This document shows positions 35,864 through 44,949 of a stretch of DNA of 63,070 nucleotides, piece by piece. Below the pieces are notes generated by a model that saw only the letters and a program-made list of their open reading frames with translations, was not told where the DNA came from and did not search any database. The DNA lies in assembly GCA_020629035.1 (NCBI GenBank), contig JAHDEC010000023.1:1-63070 (forward strand). The letters are read 5' to 3'. Position 1 is the first letter of the stretch. Every line of letters begins with the position of its first letter. This DNA is from Saprospiraceae bacterium (GTDB taxonomy: Bacteria > Bacteroidota > Bacteroidia > Chitinophagales > Saprospiraceae). Made by a program: the position numbers and the translations under genes.

Positions 35864-36627
35864 CCACATATTTCGATCATATAAAAGATAAAACCCAGAT
35901 ACAAGGGATAAGTGCTATCGTTTCCGATAGCACTTTAAGTTTTGGGGTTTGGGATAAGCATAACCATTTGATAAAAGCCGGCACATTTGGTAAGTTTTCA
36001 GGAAATGCAAAAGAAGCACTGACCAAAGAAGTTGGACACTATCCCATAAAATTAATGTCGAATCAAGTACCCTTTTTATTAGTGGATACTAATCAAATCA
36101 AGGCAGATAATCGAAAAGATTTCTTTCAGCATTTGACTCCCGATAGTCTAATGGAGATTTCTTCTATTCAAGATTATTCCTTCAATAATCAATCTAAATC
36201 TTTATTATACGGCCTTAAAAAAGCTAGCCTAGGCAGCCAAAGTACTATGCATTTAATGGCTGCATTGACCGATAAACTACTAAGTCTATCATCTAAGGAA
36301 GCCATCATCATTCATATTGAAAAAGATACCTTAAGTATTCTTGCCAAAAAGGATGGAAATGTTTGTTTCGCCAATCAATTCTCGTGTATCTCACAAGTTG
36401 ATTTTCTTTATTATACAGAATTAGTCGCGCAGCAATTTAAGATGAAGAAAGAGACACTAAGCCTTTATTATACTGGTAGAGTTGGAGAAGATTCGAATAT
36501 TGTGAAATTGCTTGACCAATACTTTCATACGGTTAGCCCTTTGACCTTTAAAAAGAATATTAGCGAAAACAAGGATGTTAACGATGCTCATTTTCAAGAT
36601 TTATATCTAGCTCTACAATGCGGATAA
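35851..36627 (+). CDS. DUF3822 family protein
   Basis: This 258-residue protein is a DUF3822 member, recognised by its ISAIVSDSTLSFGVWD start, a central helical part, and the IIIHIEKDTLSILAKKDG, FANQFSCISQVDFLYYTELV, then LSLYYTGRVGEDS segments. The alternating strand pattern with a glycine turn suggests an actin-like/ASKHA ATPase fold, but that is inference. The start is TTG at 35851, 13 bases inside the previous gene, so translation is coupled. The ATG of rsmD lies 10 bases inside its 3' end. The DUF3822-rsmD link is common in Bacteroidota. Confidence 0.8.
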   Translation: MGELTTYFDHIKDKTQIQGISAIVSDSTLSFGVWDKHNHLIKAGTFGKFSGNAKEALTKEVGHYPIKLMSNQVPFLLVDTNQIKADNRKDFFQHLTPDSLMEISSIQDYSFNNQSKSLLYGLKKASLGSQSTMHLMAALTDKLLSLSSKEAIIIHIEKDTLSILAKKDGNVCFANQFSCISQVDFLYYTELVAQQFKMKKETLSLYYTGRVGEDSNIVKLLDQYFHTVSPLTFKKNISENKDVNDAHFQDLYLALQCG

Positions 36628-37157
36628 TTGCCGGTCAATTTAAAGGCCACCGCTTTACTCCACCAGCAAAGAATTGGCCTACAAGACCTACTACCGATAT
36701 TTCTAAGGAAGGACTTTACAATATGCTCCAGAATCGAATTGATTTTGAAGAAGTGAGTTTTTTAGATTTATTCGGAGGAACAGGAAATCATTGTTACGAA
36801 TTTGTATCCAGAGGATGCACCGACGCGACCTATGTTGATAGACATTATCCAGCCATTCAATTTGTAAAACAAATGGTGGCCAAACTAGACATCGAAGATA
36901 AAGTCCAAGTAAAAAAATCCGATGTGTTCAAATACATAGATCGATGCACAAGTACGTATGATGTAATTTTCGCAGGCCCACCTTATGGCCTAAAAACAAT
37001 TGATGCAATCCCAGGAATAATCATGAAAAAAGGATTACTGAAAGAAGAAGGATTGCTCATAGTAGAACATAACCCAAATGTTAGATTCGACGGGCATAAA
37101 CACCTTGAGTCAGCCCGAAATTACGGTCAAACGATATTTAGTTTTTTTAGACCCTAA
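36618..37157 (+). CDS. rsmD: 16S rRNA guanine-966 N2-methyltransferase RsmD, with altered catalytic motif
   Basis: This 179-residue protein has RsmD length and order: MRIIAGQFKGHR, RPTTDISKEGLYNML, the SAM-binding motif LDLFGGTG (49-56), then VIFAGPPYGL and GLLIVEHNP. In the family motif IV reads DPPY; here residue 120 is glycine (GPPY, 120-123), coded GGC, one base from GAC. That aspartate binds the target amino group and is considered essential, so this copy may be inactive or changed in specificity. It overlaps DUF3822 by 10 bases and precedes argS by 55 bases. Confidence 0.9.
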   Translation: MRIIAGQFKGHRFTPPAKNWPTRPTTDISKEGLYNMLQNRIDFEEVSFLDLFGGTGNHCYEFVSRGCTDATYVDRHYPAIQFVKQMVAKLDIEDKVQVKKSDVFKYIDRCTSTYDVIFAGPPYGLKTIDAIPGIIMKKGLLKEEGLLIVEHNPNVRFDGHKHLESARNYGQTIFSFFRP

Positions 37158-37212
37158 TTTAATGGTTGCGGTTATCGCTATTTCTCCTACTTTTGTGTAA
37201 ATTTTTTCAAGC

Positions 37213-39057
37213 TTGAACATAATAGAATTAATACAAGAACAAGTTGTCGATTGCTTATCATCACAATTTGACCACAAGGCCAAGAACGCTGACATTCTGG
37301 TTAATGTTACCTCCAAAACATTTGAGGGTGATTATACCGTTGTTTTATTTCCATTTGTAAAAGCATTGAGGCAAAATCCACAGACGTTGGGTGATGCTAT
37401 AGGTAAGACATTGGTAGAGGGTGGTGATACCTTCACTGGCTATAATATTATTAAAGGATTTTTAAATCTTGAAATCTCAGCAAGCGCTTGGAGAAAAGAA
37501 TTAGCAAACTTGTTTGAAAATAAAGACACCTTAGGTAAAATTGAAAATGCTGGTGTCAAAACGCTCGTTGAATTTTCTTCTCCTAACACAAACAAACCAC
37601 TCCACTTAGGACATATACGAAACATACTGCTAGGATGGTCTTGTTCGCAAATATTAAAGGAAGTGGGACAGGAAGTAATCAATACACAAATCGTTAATGA
37701 TCGTGGGATTGCTGTTTGTAAAAGTATGATGGCTTGGAAAAAAACGGGAAATGGTCAAACACCTGAACAAGCAGGAAAAAAAGGAGATCATTTTGTGGGA
37801 GATTTTTATGTGGCGTATGACCAATTATTAAAAGCTGAATATGCTGAATGGCAAACTACAATTAAGGCAGAAGAGGTATATAATACACATAAAAAGGACG
37901 ATCAGACTAAAGAAGATTTTTTTAAGAGCTACAAGAATCGATACTTTAACAGTTATTCTAGCTTAGGAGAAGAAACCAAAGAAATGTTGTTGAAATGGGA
38001 GGATAATGACCCAGAAACCAAGAACCTTTGGAAGACGATGAATGGCTGGGTTTATGATGGATTTGAAGAAACCTATAAAAGCCTGAAAGTAACTTTCGAC
38101 CAATTATACTATGAGTCAGATACTTATTTACTAGGTAAAGATATCATCGAGCAACAATTAGCAGCTGGTAAATTCTATAAGGAAGATGATGGCAGCATAT
38201 GGGTCGATTTAACCGATCGAGGTTTAGATAAGAAAATTCTCTTGCGAAGCGATGGCACGTCCGTTTATATGACACAAGACATTGGCACAGCAAAACAAAG
38301 ATATGATGATCATGGCATGAATTCTATGGTTTATGTGGTAGGTAACGAACAGGATTATCACTTTAAAGCCCTATTTGAAACCTTAAAATTGATTGAAGAA
38401 CCGTATTCAGATGCATTATTTCATTTGTCCTACGGAATGGTAGATTTGCCCACAGGTAAGATGAAGTCTCGAGAGGGAACCGTGGTAGATGCCGATGATT
38501 TAGTAGCAGAAGTTATTAGCGAAGCTAGAAGCTCCGCGCAAGAAAATGGTAACTTAGAAAGTGTAGATGAAGTAGAACGGGAAGATATTTACAGTAAGAT
38601 AGGATTAGGAGCTCTGAAGTATTTTATCATTAAAGTACATCCAAAAAAGCGCATGACTTTTGATCCTAAACAATCTGTGGATATGCAGGGTCAAACGGGT
38701 CCATATATTCAAAATGCTTATGTGCGAATTAAGTCTATTTTACGTAAAAATGAAGATGCGTTAGCTGCGAATATGGATGCTTACGACAAAATAGAAAATG
38801 CTGAGAAAGCTTTATTGATAGATTTGCTGCAATTTCCTAGCACATTGCAGGAGGCAGCTAAGCAGTTTGATCCATCGGCAATTGCAAATTATAGCTTTAA
38901 TCTGGCCAAGGATTTCCATAGATTCTATCATGAAGTTAGAATCTTAAATGCCAGTGATGAAGCCAAGGCTTTTCGGTTAACACTAATCGAGACAGTAGCG
39001 ACTATATTAGAACGATCTATGAGATTACTTGGCATCGAGATGCCGTCAAGAATGTAA
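37213..39057 (+). CDS. argS: arginyl-tRNA synthetase
   Basis: This 614-residue class I synthetase charges tRNA-Arg. It has the N-terminal Arg-tRNA-synthetase additional domain (1-85), then EFSSPNTNKPLHLGHIRN with the HIGH box as HLGH (131-134), and the KMSKS counterpart as KMKSREG (from K416). The DALR-type anticodon-binding domain closes the protein, ending RSMRLLGIEMPSRM, a typical ArgS tail. The start codon is TTG; the first in-frame ATG is far inside the domain, so TTG is required. It is followed by glnS after 2 bases. Confidence 0.97.
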   Translation: MNIIELIQEQVVDCLSSQFDHKAKNADILVNVTSKTFEGDYTVVLFPFVKALRQNPQTLGDAIGKTLVEGGDTFTGYNIIKGFLNLEISASAWRKELANLFENKDTLGKIENAGVKTLVEFSSPNTNKPLHLGHIRNILLGWSCSQILKEVGQEVINTQIVNDRGIAVCKSMMAWKKTGNGQTPEQAGKKGDHFVGDFYVAYDQLLKAEYAEWQTTIKAEEVYNTHKKDDQTKEDFFKSYKNRYFNSYSSLGEETKEMLLKWEDNDPETKNLWKTMNGWVYDGFEETYKSLKVTFDQLYYESDTYLLGKDIIEQQLAAGKFYKEDDGSIWVDLTDRGLDKKILLRSDGTSVYMTQDIGTAKQRYDDHGMNSMVYVVGNEQDYHFKALFETLKLIEEPYSDALFHLSYGMVDLPTGKMKSREGTVVDADDLVAEVISEARSSAQENGNLESVDEVEREDIYSKIGLGALKYFIIKVHPKKRMTFDPKQSVDMQGQTGPYIQNAYVRIKSILRKNEDALAANMDAYDKIENAEKALLIDLLQFPSTLQEAAKQFDPSAIANYSFNLAKDFHRFYHEVRILNASDEAKAFRLTLIETVATILERSMRLLGIEMPSRM

Positions 39058-39059
39058 CT

Positions 39060-40724
39060 ATGAGCGAAGAAAAGACAAGATCACTCAATTTTTTAGAAGA
39101 GATTATAGCGGATGACCTGAAGACAGGAAAACATAAGGAGATACATACTAGATTTCCACCGGAGCCTAATGGTTATTTACACATTGGGCATGCAAAAGCT
39201 ATTTGGATAAACTTTTCATTGGCTAAAAAATATAATGGAAAAACGAATCTGCGATTTGATGATACAAATCCTGAGAAAGAGGAAACTGAATACGTAGAAT
39301 CTATTAAGAAAGATATTGCTTGGTTAGGTTTCAAATGGCATGATAAACCTTACTTTGCTTCAGATTATTTTGATAAATTATACGAGTTTGCTACCCAGCT
39401 TATCGAACAAGGTGACGCCTATATAGATGAGTCTACGGTGGAGCAGATCGCCGAGCAAAAAGGCGTACCGACTAAGCCTGGAACAAATAGTCCCTATAGA
39501 GATCGGCCGATCGCCGAGTCTTTGGATTTATTCAAAAAAATGAAAGAAGGTGCTTTCGAAGATGGAAGTATGGTTCTGCGCGCAAAGGTCGATATGACTG
39601 CACCGAATATGCACTTGAGAGATCCTATTATTTATCGGATAAAACGCTCAAGGCATCATAGGACTGGTGATGATTGGTGTATTTATCCAATGTACGATTT
39701 TGCCCATGGACAATCGGATTCCATAGAGAATATAACGCACTCGATGTGTTCACTAGAGTTTATTCATCATAGGCCTTTATATAATTGGTTTATTGAAAAA
39801 TTAGGCATTTTTCCAAGTCGCCAAATCGAGTTTGCTCGGATGAATGTAGCCTACATGATTACTTCCAAAAGACGTTTGTTGAAGCTAGTTGAACAAGGTC
39901 TGGTTACGGGATGGGATGATCCTAGGATGCCTACCATTTCAGGGATGAGGAGAAGAGGATATCCACCGGAAGCCATCATAAATTTTTGTGAAAAAACAGG
40001 TATTGCTAAACGGGATAACTTAGTAGAAATAGAGCTTCTTGAATCTTGCGTGAGAGATCACTTAAATAGTACGGCAACACGAGCGATGGTGGTCACTGAT
40101 CCGTTAAAAGTAGTGATTACTAATTTTGATAAAGACAAGGAAATCATATCTGGCATAAACAATCCGGAGGATGAGTCGGCAGGTAGGCATGATGTGATTT
40201 TACGAAAAGAAATCTACATCGAGAAAGGAGATTTCATGATTGATCCGCCTAAGAAATATTTCAGAATGGCACCTGATAAAGATGTACGTCTGAAGAACGG
40301 TTTTATCCTACATTGTGATGGATATACAACTGATGACAAGGGAGAAGTTACGGAGGTTCAATGTAGCTATTATCCGAATAGTAAGAGTGGGGAAGATGTT
40401 TCAGGAATTAAAGCTAAAGGTACCTTACATTGGGTTTCGATTCAGGATGCAGTACCTGTTACCCTTCGCAATTATGATAAACTGTTTACTGATCCTGCAC
40501 CTATGTCGCATGAAGGAAAAGAGTTTATGGAATTTTTTAATCACGACTCCTTAGAAGAAAACAAAACAGCTTTAGCGGAGCCTTATATTTCTACTGCAAA
40601 ACTTGGAGATTCGTTCCAATTTATGCGTAAGGGATATTACACCCTCGACCCAACAAGTACAGACGAAAACATCGTGTTTAATCGTACCGTGGGACTTAAA
40701 TCATCATGGGGTAAAAAGAGGTAG
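39060..40724 (+). CDS. glnS: glutaminyl-tRNA synthetase
   Basis: This 554-residue class I synthetase has RFPPEPNGYLHIGHAKAI (HIGH at 41-44), FDDTNPEKEE, and GTVLRAK-like DGSMVLRAKVDM. The KMSKS equivalent is MITSKRRLLKLVEQG (266-280), followed by GWDDPRMPT, which identifies GlnS rather than GluRS. The C-terminal beta-barrel anticodon domain is complete, ending NRTVGLKSSWGKK. It sits 2 bases after argS and its stop codon directly touches the GTG of the PAP2 gene, so the three are one operon. Confidence 0.97.
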   Translation: MSEEKTRSLNFLEEIIADDLKTGKHKEIHTRFPPEPNGYLHIGHAKAIWINFSLAKKYNGKTNLRFDDTNPEKEETEYVESIKKDIAWLGFKWHDKPYFASDYFDKLYEFATQLIEQGDAYIDESTVEQIAEQKGVPTKPGTNSPYRDRPIAESLDLFKKMKEGAFEDGSMVLRAKVDMTAPNMHLRDPIIYRIKRSRHHRTGDDWCIYPMYDFAHGQSDSIENITHSMCSLEFIHHRPLYNWFIEKLGIFPSRQIEFARMNVAYMITSKRRLLKLVEQGLVTGWDDPRMPTISGMRRRGYPPEAIINFCEKTGIAKRDNLVEIELLESCVRDHLNSTATRAMVVTDPLKVVITNFDKDKEIISGINNPEDESAGRHDVILRKEIYIEKGDFMIDPPKKYFRMAPDKDVRLKNGFILHCDGYTTDDKGEVTEVQCSYYPNSKSGEDVSGIKAKGTLHWVSIQDAVPVTLRNYDKLFTDPAPMSHEGKEFMEFFNHDSLEENKTALAEPYISTAKLGDSFQFMRKGYYTLDPTSTDENIVFNRTVGLKSSWGKKR

Positions 40725-41297
40725 GTGATAGATAGTTTGTTGAATATCGATCAACAATTATTTTCGCTGATTAATCAGGGTTTAGCCAATGATTTGTTTG
40801 ATTGGCTTTTGCCTCATGTACGTAACAAGTATACCTGGATTCCCTTATATCTATTTTTGATTTTTGTGCTCATTAGAAGGTATGGTACACGATCTTGGAT
40901 TTATGTACTATTTGCCATTTGTACGGTGTTTGTTGCAGATACTATCAGTTCCAAACTGATTAAAAAAACGGTTGAGAGACCTAGACCCTGTCATGTGGTC
41001 GATCAGCATCCAGAAACGATCGTTAGGGTTTCTTGTGGTGGAGGTTATAGTTTCACTTCTTCACATGCCACCAATCATTTTGCCGTAGCTTGGTATTTTT
41101 TGTTGATTCCAGTTTTTAGTCGTCGTCGTTGGCAGGTTTTATTTTTAATATGGGCTTCGATGATTTGTTTAGCGCAAGTCTATGTTGGAGTCCATTATCC
41201 TTTCGATGTCTTAGTTGGCGGAATATTAGGGAGCTTTATTGGTTATTTTATAAATCGTATCGCGCGTAGATTTATGCATGAGAAGGACCTGGCCTAA
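40725..41297 (+). CDS. PAP2-family membrane phosphatase
   Basis: This 190-residue protein has about five or six membrane helices and the PAP2 motifs: KTVERPRP (81-88), SSHATN with H114, and VYVGVHYPFD with H158 and D162. The arginine that normally starts the third motif is Q151, a variant also seen in other Bacteroidota homologues as far as recalled. Such enzymes dephosphorylate undecaprenyl diphosphate or other lipid phosphates at the inner membrane. It starts with GTG directly after the glnS stop. Confidence 0.85.
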   Translation: MIDSLLNIDQQLFSLINQGLANDLFDWLLPHVRNKYTWIPLYLFLIFVLIRRYGTRSWIYVLFAICTVFVADTISSKLIKKTVERPRPCHVVDQHPETIVRVSCGGGYSFTSSHATNHFAVAWYFLLIPVFSRRRWQVLFLIWASMICLAQVYVGVHYPFDVLVGGILGSFIGYFINRIARRFMHEKDLA

Positions 41298-41358
41298 GCT
41301 CCATTAAATTTTTATGTACAAATCTTTAGCAATTTTCATAAGTATGAATTTGCTAAAC

Positions 41359-41366
41359 TATCTTTG
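41359..41366 (+). promoter_or_regulatory. -7 promoter element of folD
   Basis: TATCTTTG matches TAnnTTTG and ends 18 bases before the ATG at 41385. The upstream in-frame TTG (41364) is inside this box, which settles the folD start at 41385. Confidence 0.55.
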
Positions 41367-41384
41367 CTGACAAACCCTTCAACT

Positions 41385-42263
41385 ATGCAAATTCTGGATG
41401 GAAAGACACTTTCGGTAACCTTACAAAGAGAGATGGCAGAGGAAGTCGATCAATGGCTTGAAGCAGGAAAAAGAGCGCCTCATTTAGCGGCTATCTTAGT
41501 AGGTAATAATCCAGCAAGCAAAGTATATGTAGGTCATAAAATTAAAGCTTGTGAACGAGTAGGTATCCAGTCATCATTAGTGGATGCAGAAGAAGACATT
41601 ACGCAGGAAGCTCTTATAGAAAAAATTCAAGCATTGAATGCCGACCCTTCCATCGATGGCTTCATTATACAATTGCCGCTTCCTAGGCATATAGACCCAG
41701 AACAGGTTATTTTAGCTGTGGATCCTGATAAAGATGTAGATGGTTTTCACCCAGCGAATATGGGGAAAATGGCATTGGGCATCGATACCTTTATTCCTGC
41801 AACACCTTATGGTATTTTATTGATGCTGGAAAGATATAGAATTACGACCTCAGGTAAAAAGGCGGTAGTTGTGGGGCGGTCCAATATCGTAGGCACTCCA
41901 ATGAGTATTTTACTGTCAAGGAATGCACCTTTTGGGAATGCAACGGTAACACTTACTCACAGTCGAACTAAAGATTTGCGATCTCAATTATTGCAAGCTG
42001 ATATCATTATTGCTGCTATTGGCCGTGAGCGGTTTATCACTGAAGATATGGTTAAGGAAGATGCCATTATTATAGATGTAGGAATTAATCGTATTGTAGA
42101 TGAAACCAGAAAATCTGGTTATAGATTAGTTGGTGATGTAGACTTCGAAAATGTATCCGAAAAGTGCAGTTTTATTACACCAGTGCCAGGTGGGGTAGGT
42201 CCTTTGACTGTGGCAGCATTGATCAAAAACACCTTAAAAGCCTATAAAAATAAATTGGATTAA
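41385..42263 (+). CDS. folD: methylenetetrahydrofolate dehydrogenase/cyclohydrolase FolD
   Basis: This 292-residue bifunctional enzyme converts 5,10-methylene-THF to 10-formyl-THF. It has ASKVYVGHKIKACERVGI with the catalytic Tyr and Lys, GFIIQLPLPRH, DKDVDGFHPANMGKMALG, then VVVGRSNIVGTP for NADP, and PVPGGVGPLTVAAL near the end. The usual PCTP motif reads PATP. The start at ATG 41385 is chosen because the upstream TTG lies in the promoter box. Its stop codon directly touches the GTG of prmA, implying coupled translation. Confidence 0.95.
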   Translation: MQILDGKTLSVTLQREMAEEVDQWLEAGKRAPHLAAILVGNNPASKVYVGHKIKACERVGIQSSLVDAEEDITQEALIEKIQALNADPSIDGFIIQLPLPRHIDPEQVILAVDPDKDVDGFHPANMGKMALGIDTFIPATPYGILLMLERYRITTSGKKAVVVGRSNIVGTPMSILLSRNAPFGNATVTLTHSRTKDLRSQLLQADIIIAAIGRERFITEDMVKEDAIIIDVGINRIVDETRKSGYRLVGDVDFENVSEKCSFITPVPGGVGPLTVAALIKNTLKAYKNKLD

Positions 42264-43091
42264 GTGAATTATTATCAGTTACAAATCCAGATAAACCCAA
42301 GGCAACAACAAGCTATTATTAATCATCTCGATAGTATCGGTTTTGAAGGCTTCGAAGAGCATGATAGCCACATGATGGCTTACATAAATGAACTTGCTTT
42401 ACCTGCGAATATCGAACAGGAGTTGATAGATACATTTGGAGTTGAGAAGAAGCAACTATCGCTGAAGAAGCTTGAACCGACAAATTATAATGCCTTATGG
42501 GAATCCAATTTTAGTCCTATAATAATAGATGATTTTTGTGCCATTTATGCGGACTTTCATGAAGTCGAACATACTTGCAGGTATGAGCTAAAAATAGACC
42601 CCAAAATGGCTTTTGGAACAGGCCATCATGAAACTACCTACATGATGCTGCAAGCTATGGATGGTATTGATTTTAAAGGAAAATCAGTTTTTGACTATGG
42701 TGCTGGGACTGGAATTCTAGCTGTTATGGCAGTAAAAATGGGAGCAACAAGTATAGTAGCTAATGATATCCAAGCAGAGGCAATTGATAATATTTACGAT
42801 CATTTTACGATAAACAACATTGAACTAAAGCCAGAAGTGATCCATGGTCCTTTAGACGAAGTCCCTGAAGATAAGGTCCACATTATTCTTGCCAATATCA
42901 ATCAACCTGTTTTAAGTATCAGTACTAAAGGACTAAAGGATCGACTCCTGTCAAGCGGTCATTTACTAATTTCAGGAGTCTTAGCTGAGCGAAGATCCGA
43001 AATAATTAATCTTTATCAAGAAGAAGGATTTAGCTTTCAAAAAGAACAATTAAAAGGGGAGTGGAGTATGTTGCACTTTATGCTTTTCTAA
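42264..43091 (+). CDS. prmA: ribosomal protein L11 methyltransferase
   Basis: This 275-residue enzyme trimethylates ribosomal protein L11. It has an N-terminal substrate-recognition domain (1-95) and a SAM-dependent domain. The signature DPKMAFGTGHHETTYMML is followed by VFDYGAGTGILAVMAVKMG (motif I), NDIQAEAIDN and ILANINQPVL (motif IV). The GTG start lies directly after the folD stop, and the gene overlaps the convergent GNAT gene by 14 bases. Confidence 0.95.
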   Translation: MNYYQLQIQINPRQQQAIINHLDSIGFEGFEEHDSHMMAYINELALPANIEQELIDTFGVEKKQLSLKKLEPTNYNALWESNFSPIIIDDFCAIYADFHEVEHTCRYELKIDPKMAFGTGHHETTYMMLQAMDGIDFKGKSVFDYGAGTGILAVMAVKMGATSIVANDIQAEAIDNIYDHFTINNIELKPEVIHGPLDEVPEDKVHIILANINQPVLSISTKGLKDRLLSSGHLLISGVLAERRSEIINLYQEEGFSFQKEQLKGEWSMLHFMLF

Positions 43092-43572
43092 TAGCATAGA
43101 CAAGCTCATCTTCCAATTCATTATTTTTCACAATGGTTTGTTTAAAATGTGCTTCGAGTATAAAGCCCGCTTTTTCTAGCACTTTTTGCGAACCAATATT
43201 GCTGCCAAAAGGTCTGGCGAATATCCTGTTAATGTCGAAGGTCTTGAATCCATAGTCAACTATGGCTAGTATAGCTTCCGTCATGACTCCTTTACCCCAG
43301 TGTTCTTCTCCAAGCCAATAACCAATTTCAGCATTGTTTTTGAATATATCTTTTTGCGGATGAATACCTATTGCTCCGCATGCTTCTCCACTAATATCTA
43401 TAGCGAAAATCTGAGTCGGAGAGTGTTCTGAAGCAAAATTGATAAACCATTCGCCACTTTCTTGGGTATATGGATGAGGAAAAACATCTGTTAGGTTTCT
43501 CGCTATTTTAGCGTTATTAGCATGGTGCATTAAGCTTGATAAATCGTCTATTTTCCAATGTCTAAGTTTCAT
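43078..43572 (-). CDS. GNAT N-acetyltransferase, RimJ/RimL-like
   Basis: This 164-residue protein fits the Acetyltransf_3 type of GNAT. It starts LRHWKIDDLSSLMHHANN, has GEACGAIGIHP and IGYWLGEEHWGKGVMTEA with the acetyl-CoA pyrophosphate loop (WGKGVMTE), and ends in IFARPFGSNIGSQKVLEKAG then FILEAHFKQTIVKN. Relatives acetylate ribosomal protein N-termini, amino acids or antibiotics; the substrate is unknown. It is the last gene of a leftward set and follows the lipoprotein hydrolase by 9 bases. Confidence 0.85.
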   Translation of the reverse strand: MKLRHWKIDDLSSLMHHANNAKIARNLTDVFPHPYTQESGEWFINFASEHSPTQIFAIDISGEACGAIGIHPQKDIFKNNAEIGYWLGEEHWGKGVMTEAILAIVDYGFKTFDINRIFARPFGSNIGSQKVLEKAGFILEAHFKQTIVKNNELEDELVYAIRKA

Positions 43573-43581
43573 GCTGCTTCT

Positions 43582-44349
43582 TTAAAAACCTCCATTAATA
43601 TTATCATTGATCCAGGTCAGACCTTTGCTAAATGCTTCTTGCATGCTACACGCATCATAATGGCTAAATCCCTCAAGGACTTTTAATGTAAGGTTAGTTC
43701 CCAAATTTTGTGCTTCGGTAGCGAATTTTTCAATGTCTTGTAGGAGAAATAATTCATCTTGATCTCCATGAATGGCATAAATGGGTGCATCTATTTTTTT
43801 GGAGCTACGGTAATGTGCAGCCATCGGAATAGCTGCTTTGAAAATCTCTGGATAATTTTCTATAAAGTAATAGCTTCCATTCCCTCCATTACTATAACCG
43901 CAAACTAATATTCTTTCTTCATCTACGTTCCAAACTTGAATGGCTGTTTTGATAAGTTGCAAAATACTTTCCGTGTGATACTCAGTTGTCCAGACGGATC
44001 CCATGGCGTCAGGAACAATAATGTGGACATCTTTAGATTCGAAGGTAGGTTCGATTAAACAGCTGCTAAATCTTTCGTATGCGTCTCCTGATCCTGCCCA
44101 ATGTAGGGCTAAAACTAAAGGTTTGGCTAGGCTGTCATCTTTTGCAGCCTTTAGACGCAGTCCACTCTGAATTTTGTAATGGCTGTTATAGATATTGTGG
44201 CTGTAAAAACTGCCTGCAAATTTTTTAGAAAACAGAAAGGCACTTGTTATTGGATCGTTCAACTTACTCGAATTTTGTTGGGTTTTACAAGCATTGAGTG
44301 CACATAATGAGATGGCCATCAAGAGTAGATGTATGATCTGTTTAGGCAT
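43582..44349 (-). CDS. alpha/beta-hydrolase lipoprotein (PHB-depolymerase/esterase-like)
   Basis: This 255-residue lipoprotein (lipobox LNAC, Cys21) has an alpha/beta hydrolase fold of the LpqC/PHB-depolymerase or dienelactone type. LVLALHWAGSGD forms the oxyanion strand, the nucleophile elbow is CGYSNGGNGS (S153), the acid lies in HGDQDE (D196 or D198), and H230 is in EGFSHYD. A complete triad is visible, so it is probably an active esterase facing the periplasm or outer surface. It lies 3 bases after miaE and 9 bases before the GNAT gene. Confidence 0.8.
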   Translation of the reverse strand: MPKQIIHLLLMAISLCALNACKTQQNSSKLNDPITSAFLFSKKFAGSFYSHNIYNSHYKIQSGLRLKAAKDDSLAKPLVLALHWAGSGDAYERFSSCLIEPTFESKDVHIIVPDAMGSVWTTEYHTESILQLIKTAIQVWNVDEERILVCGYSNGGNGSYYFIENYPEIFKAAIPMAAHYRSSKKIDAPIYAIHGDQDELFLLQDIEKFATEAQNLGTNLTLKVLEGFSHYDACSMQEAFSKGLTWINDNINGGF

Positions 44350-44352
44350 GAC

Positions 44353-44949
44353 TTAGTGCATTCGATCGCCTCTCAACTCTATGCTTTCTAGTACTTCCTT
44401 CTCGTGGGACAAATATTCTTCCCAGCGACTCCTAACTTTTTCTTCTTCAGAATAGTGTATGGCTAGTTGTAAAAATAATTTATAATGACCTGCTTCAGAA
44501 ACCATTAAATCATGATAAAAGCCTTTTAGACTCTCATCAGAAATATGCAGAGATAACAGGCGAAAGCGTTCCGCACTTCTTGCTTCTATTAGGGCACTGG
44601 TTAGCAGTTTTTCTACTACACGCTCTTCTGGAGAACCCCCTTTTTTCTGAAATTTAATGAGTGCATTAACGTATTCATCCTTTCTGGGTTTACCTAGGGT
44701 GATATTCCGTTTGTCCATCTCTCTTAGCACCATTCTAAAGTGGCCCCATTCTTCGGTAACAATCGGCATTAATTCGTCTACCAATTTTTTTCTTCCTGGG
44801 TTAGCATTGATCAAGGAAATACAATTGCTTGCCGCCTTCATTTCACAATATGCATGGTCTATTAAGATTTCTCCTATATCCATTTCTGCTAGATTGACCC
44901 ATCTAGGGTCTGTAGGAAGGTGCAATCCAAGTTTACTTTTTTCCTTCAA
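44353..44949 (-). CDS. miaE: tRNA-(ms2io6A) hydroxylase MiaE-like diiron enzyme
   Basis: This 198-residue protein matches MiaE, which hydroxylates the isopentenyl group of ms2i6A37 in tRNAs reading UNN codons. The ferritin-like diiron ligands are visible in ILIDHAYCEMKAAS (E36), EEWGHF (E67, H70), EARSAERF (E122) and SEAGHY (E152, H155). The start is a TTG 17 bases inside the previous gene, so translation is coupled. No MiaA or MiaB lies in the window, and they would be needed to make the substrate. Confidence 0.88.
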   Translation of the reverse strand: MKEKSKLGLHLPTDPRWVNLAEMDIGEILIDHAYCEMKAASNCISLINANPGRKKLVDELMPIVTEEWGHFRMVLREMDKRNITLGKPRKDEYVNALIKFQKKGGSPEERVVEKLLTSALIEARSAERFRLLSLHISDESLKGFYHDLMVSEAGHYKLFLQLAIHYSEEEKVRSRWEEYLSHEKEVLESIELRGDRMH

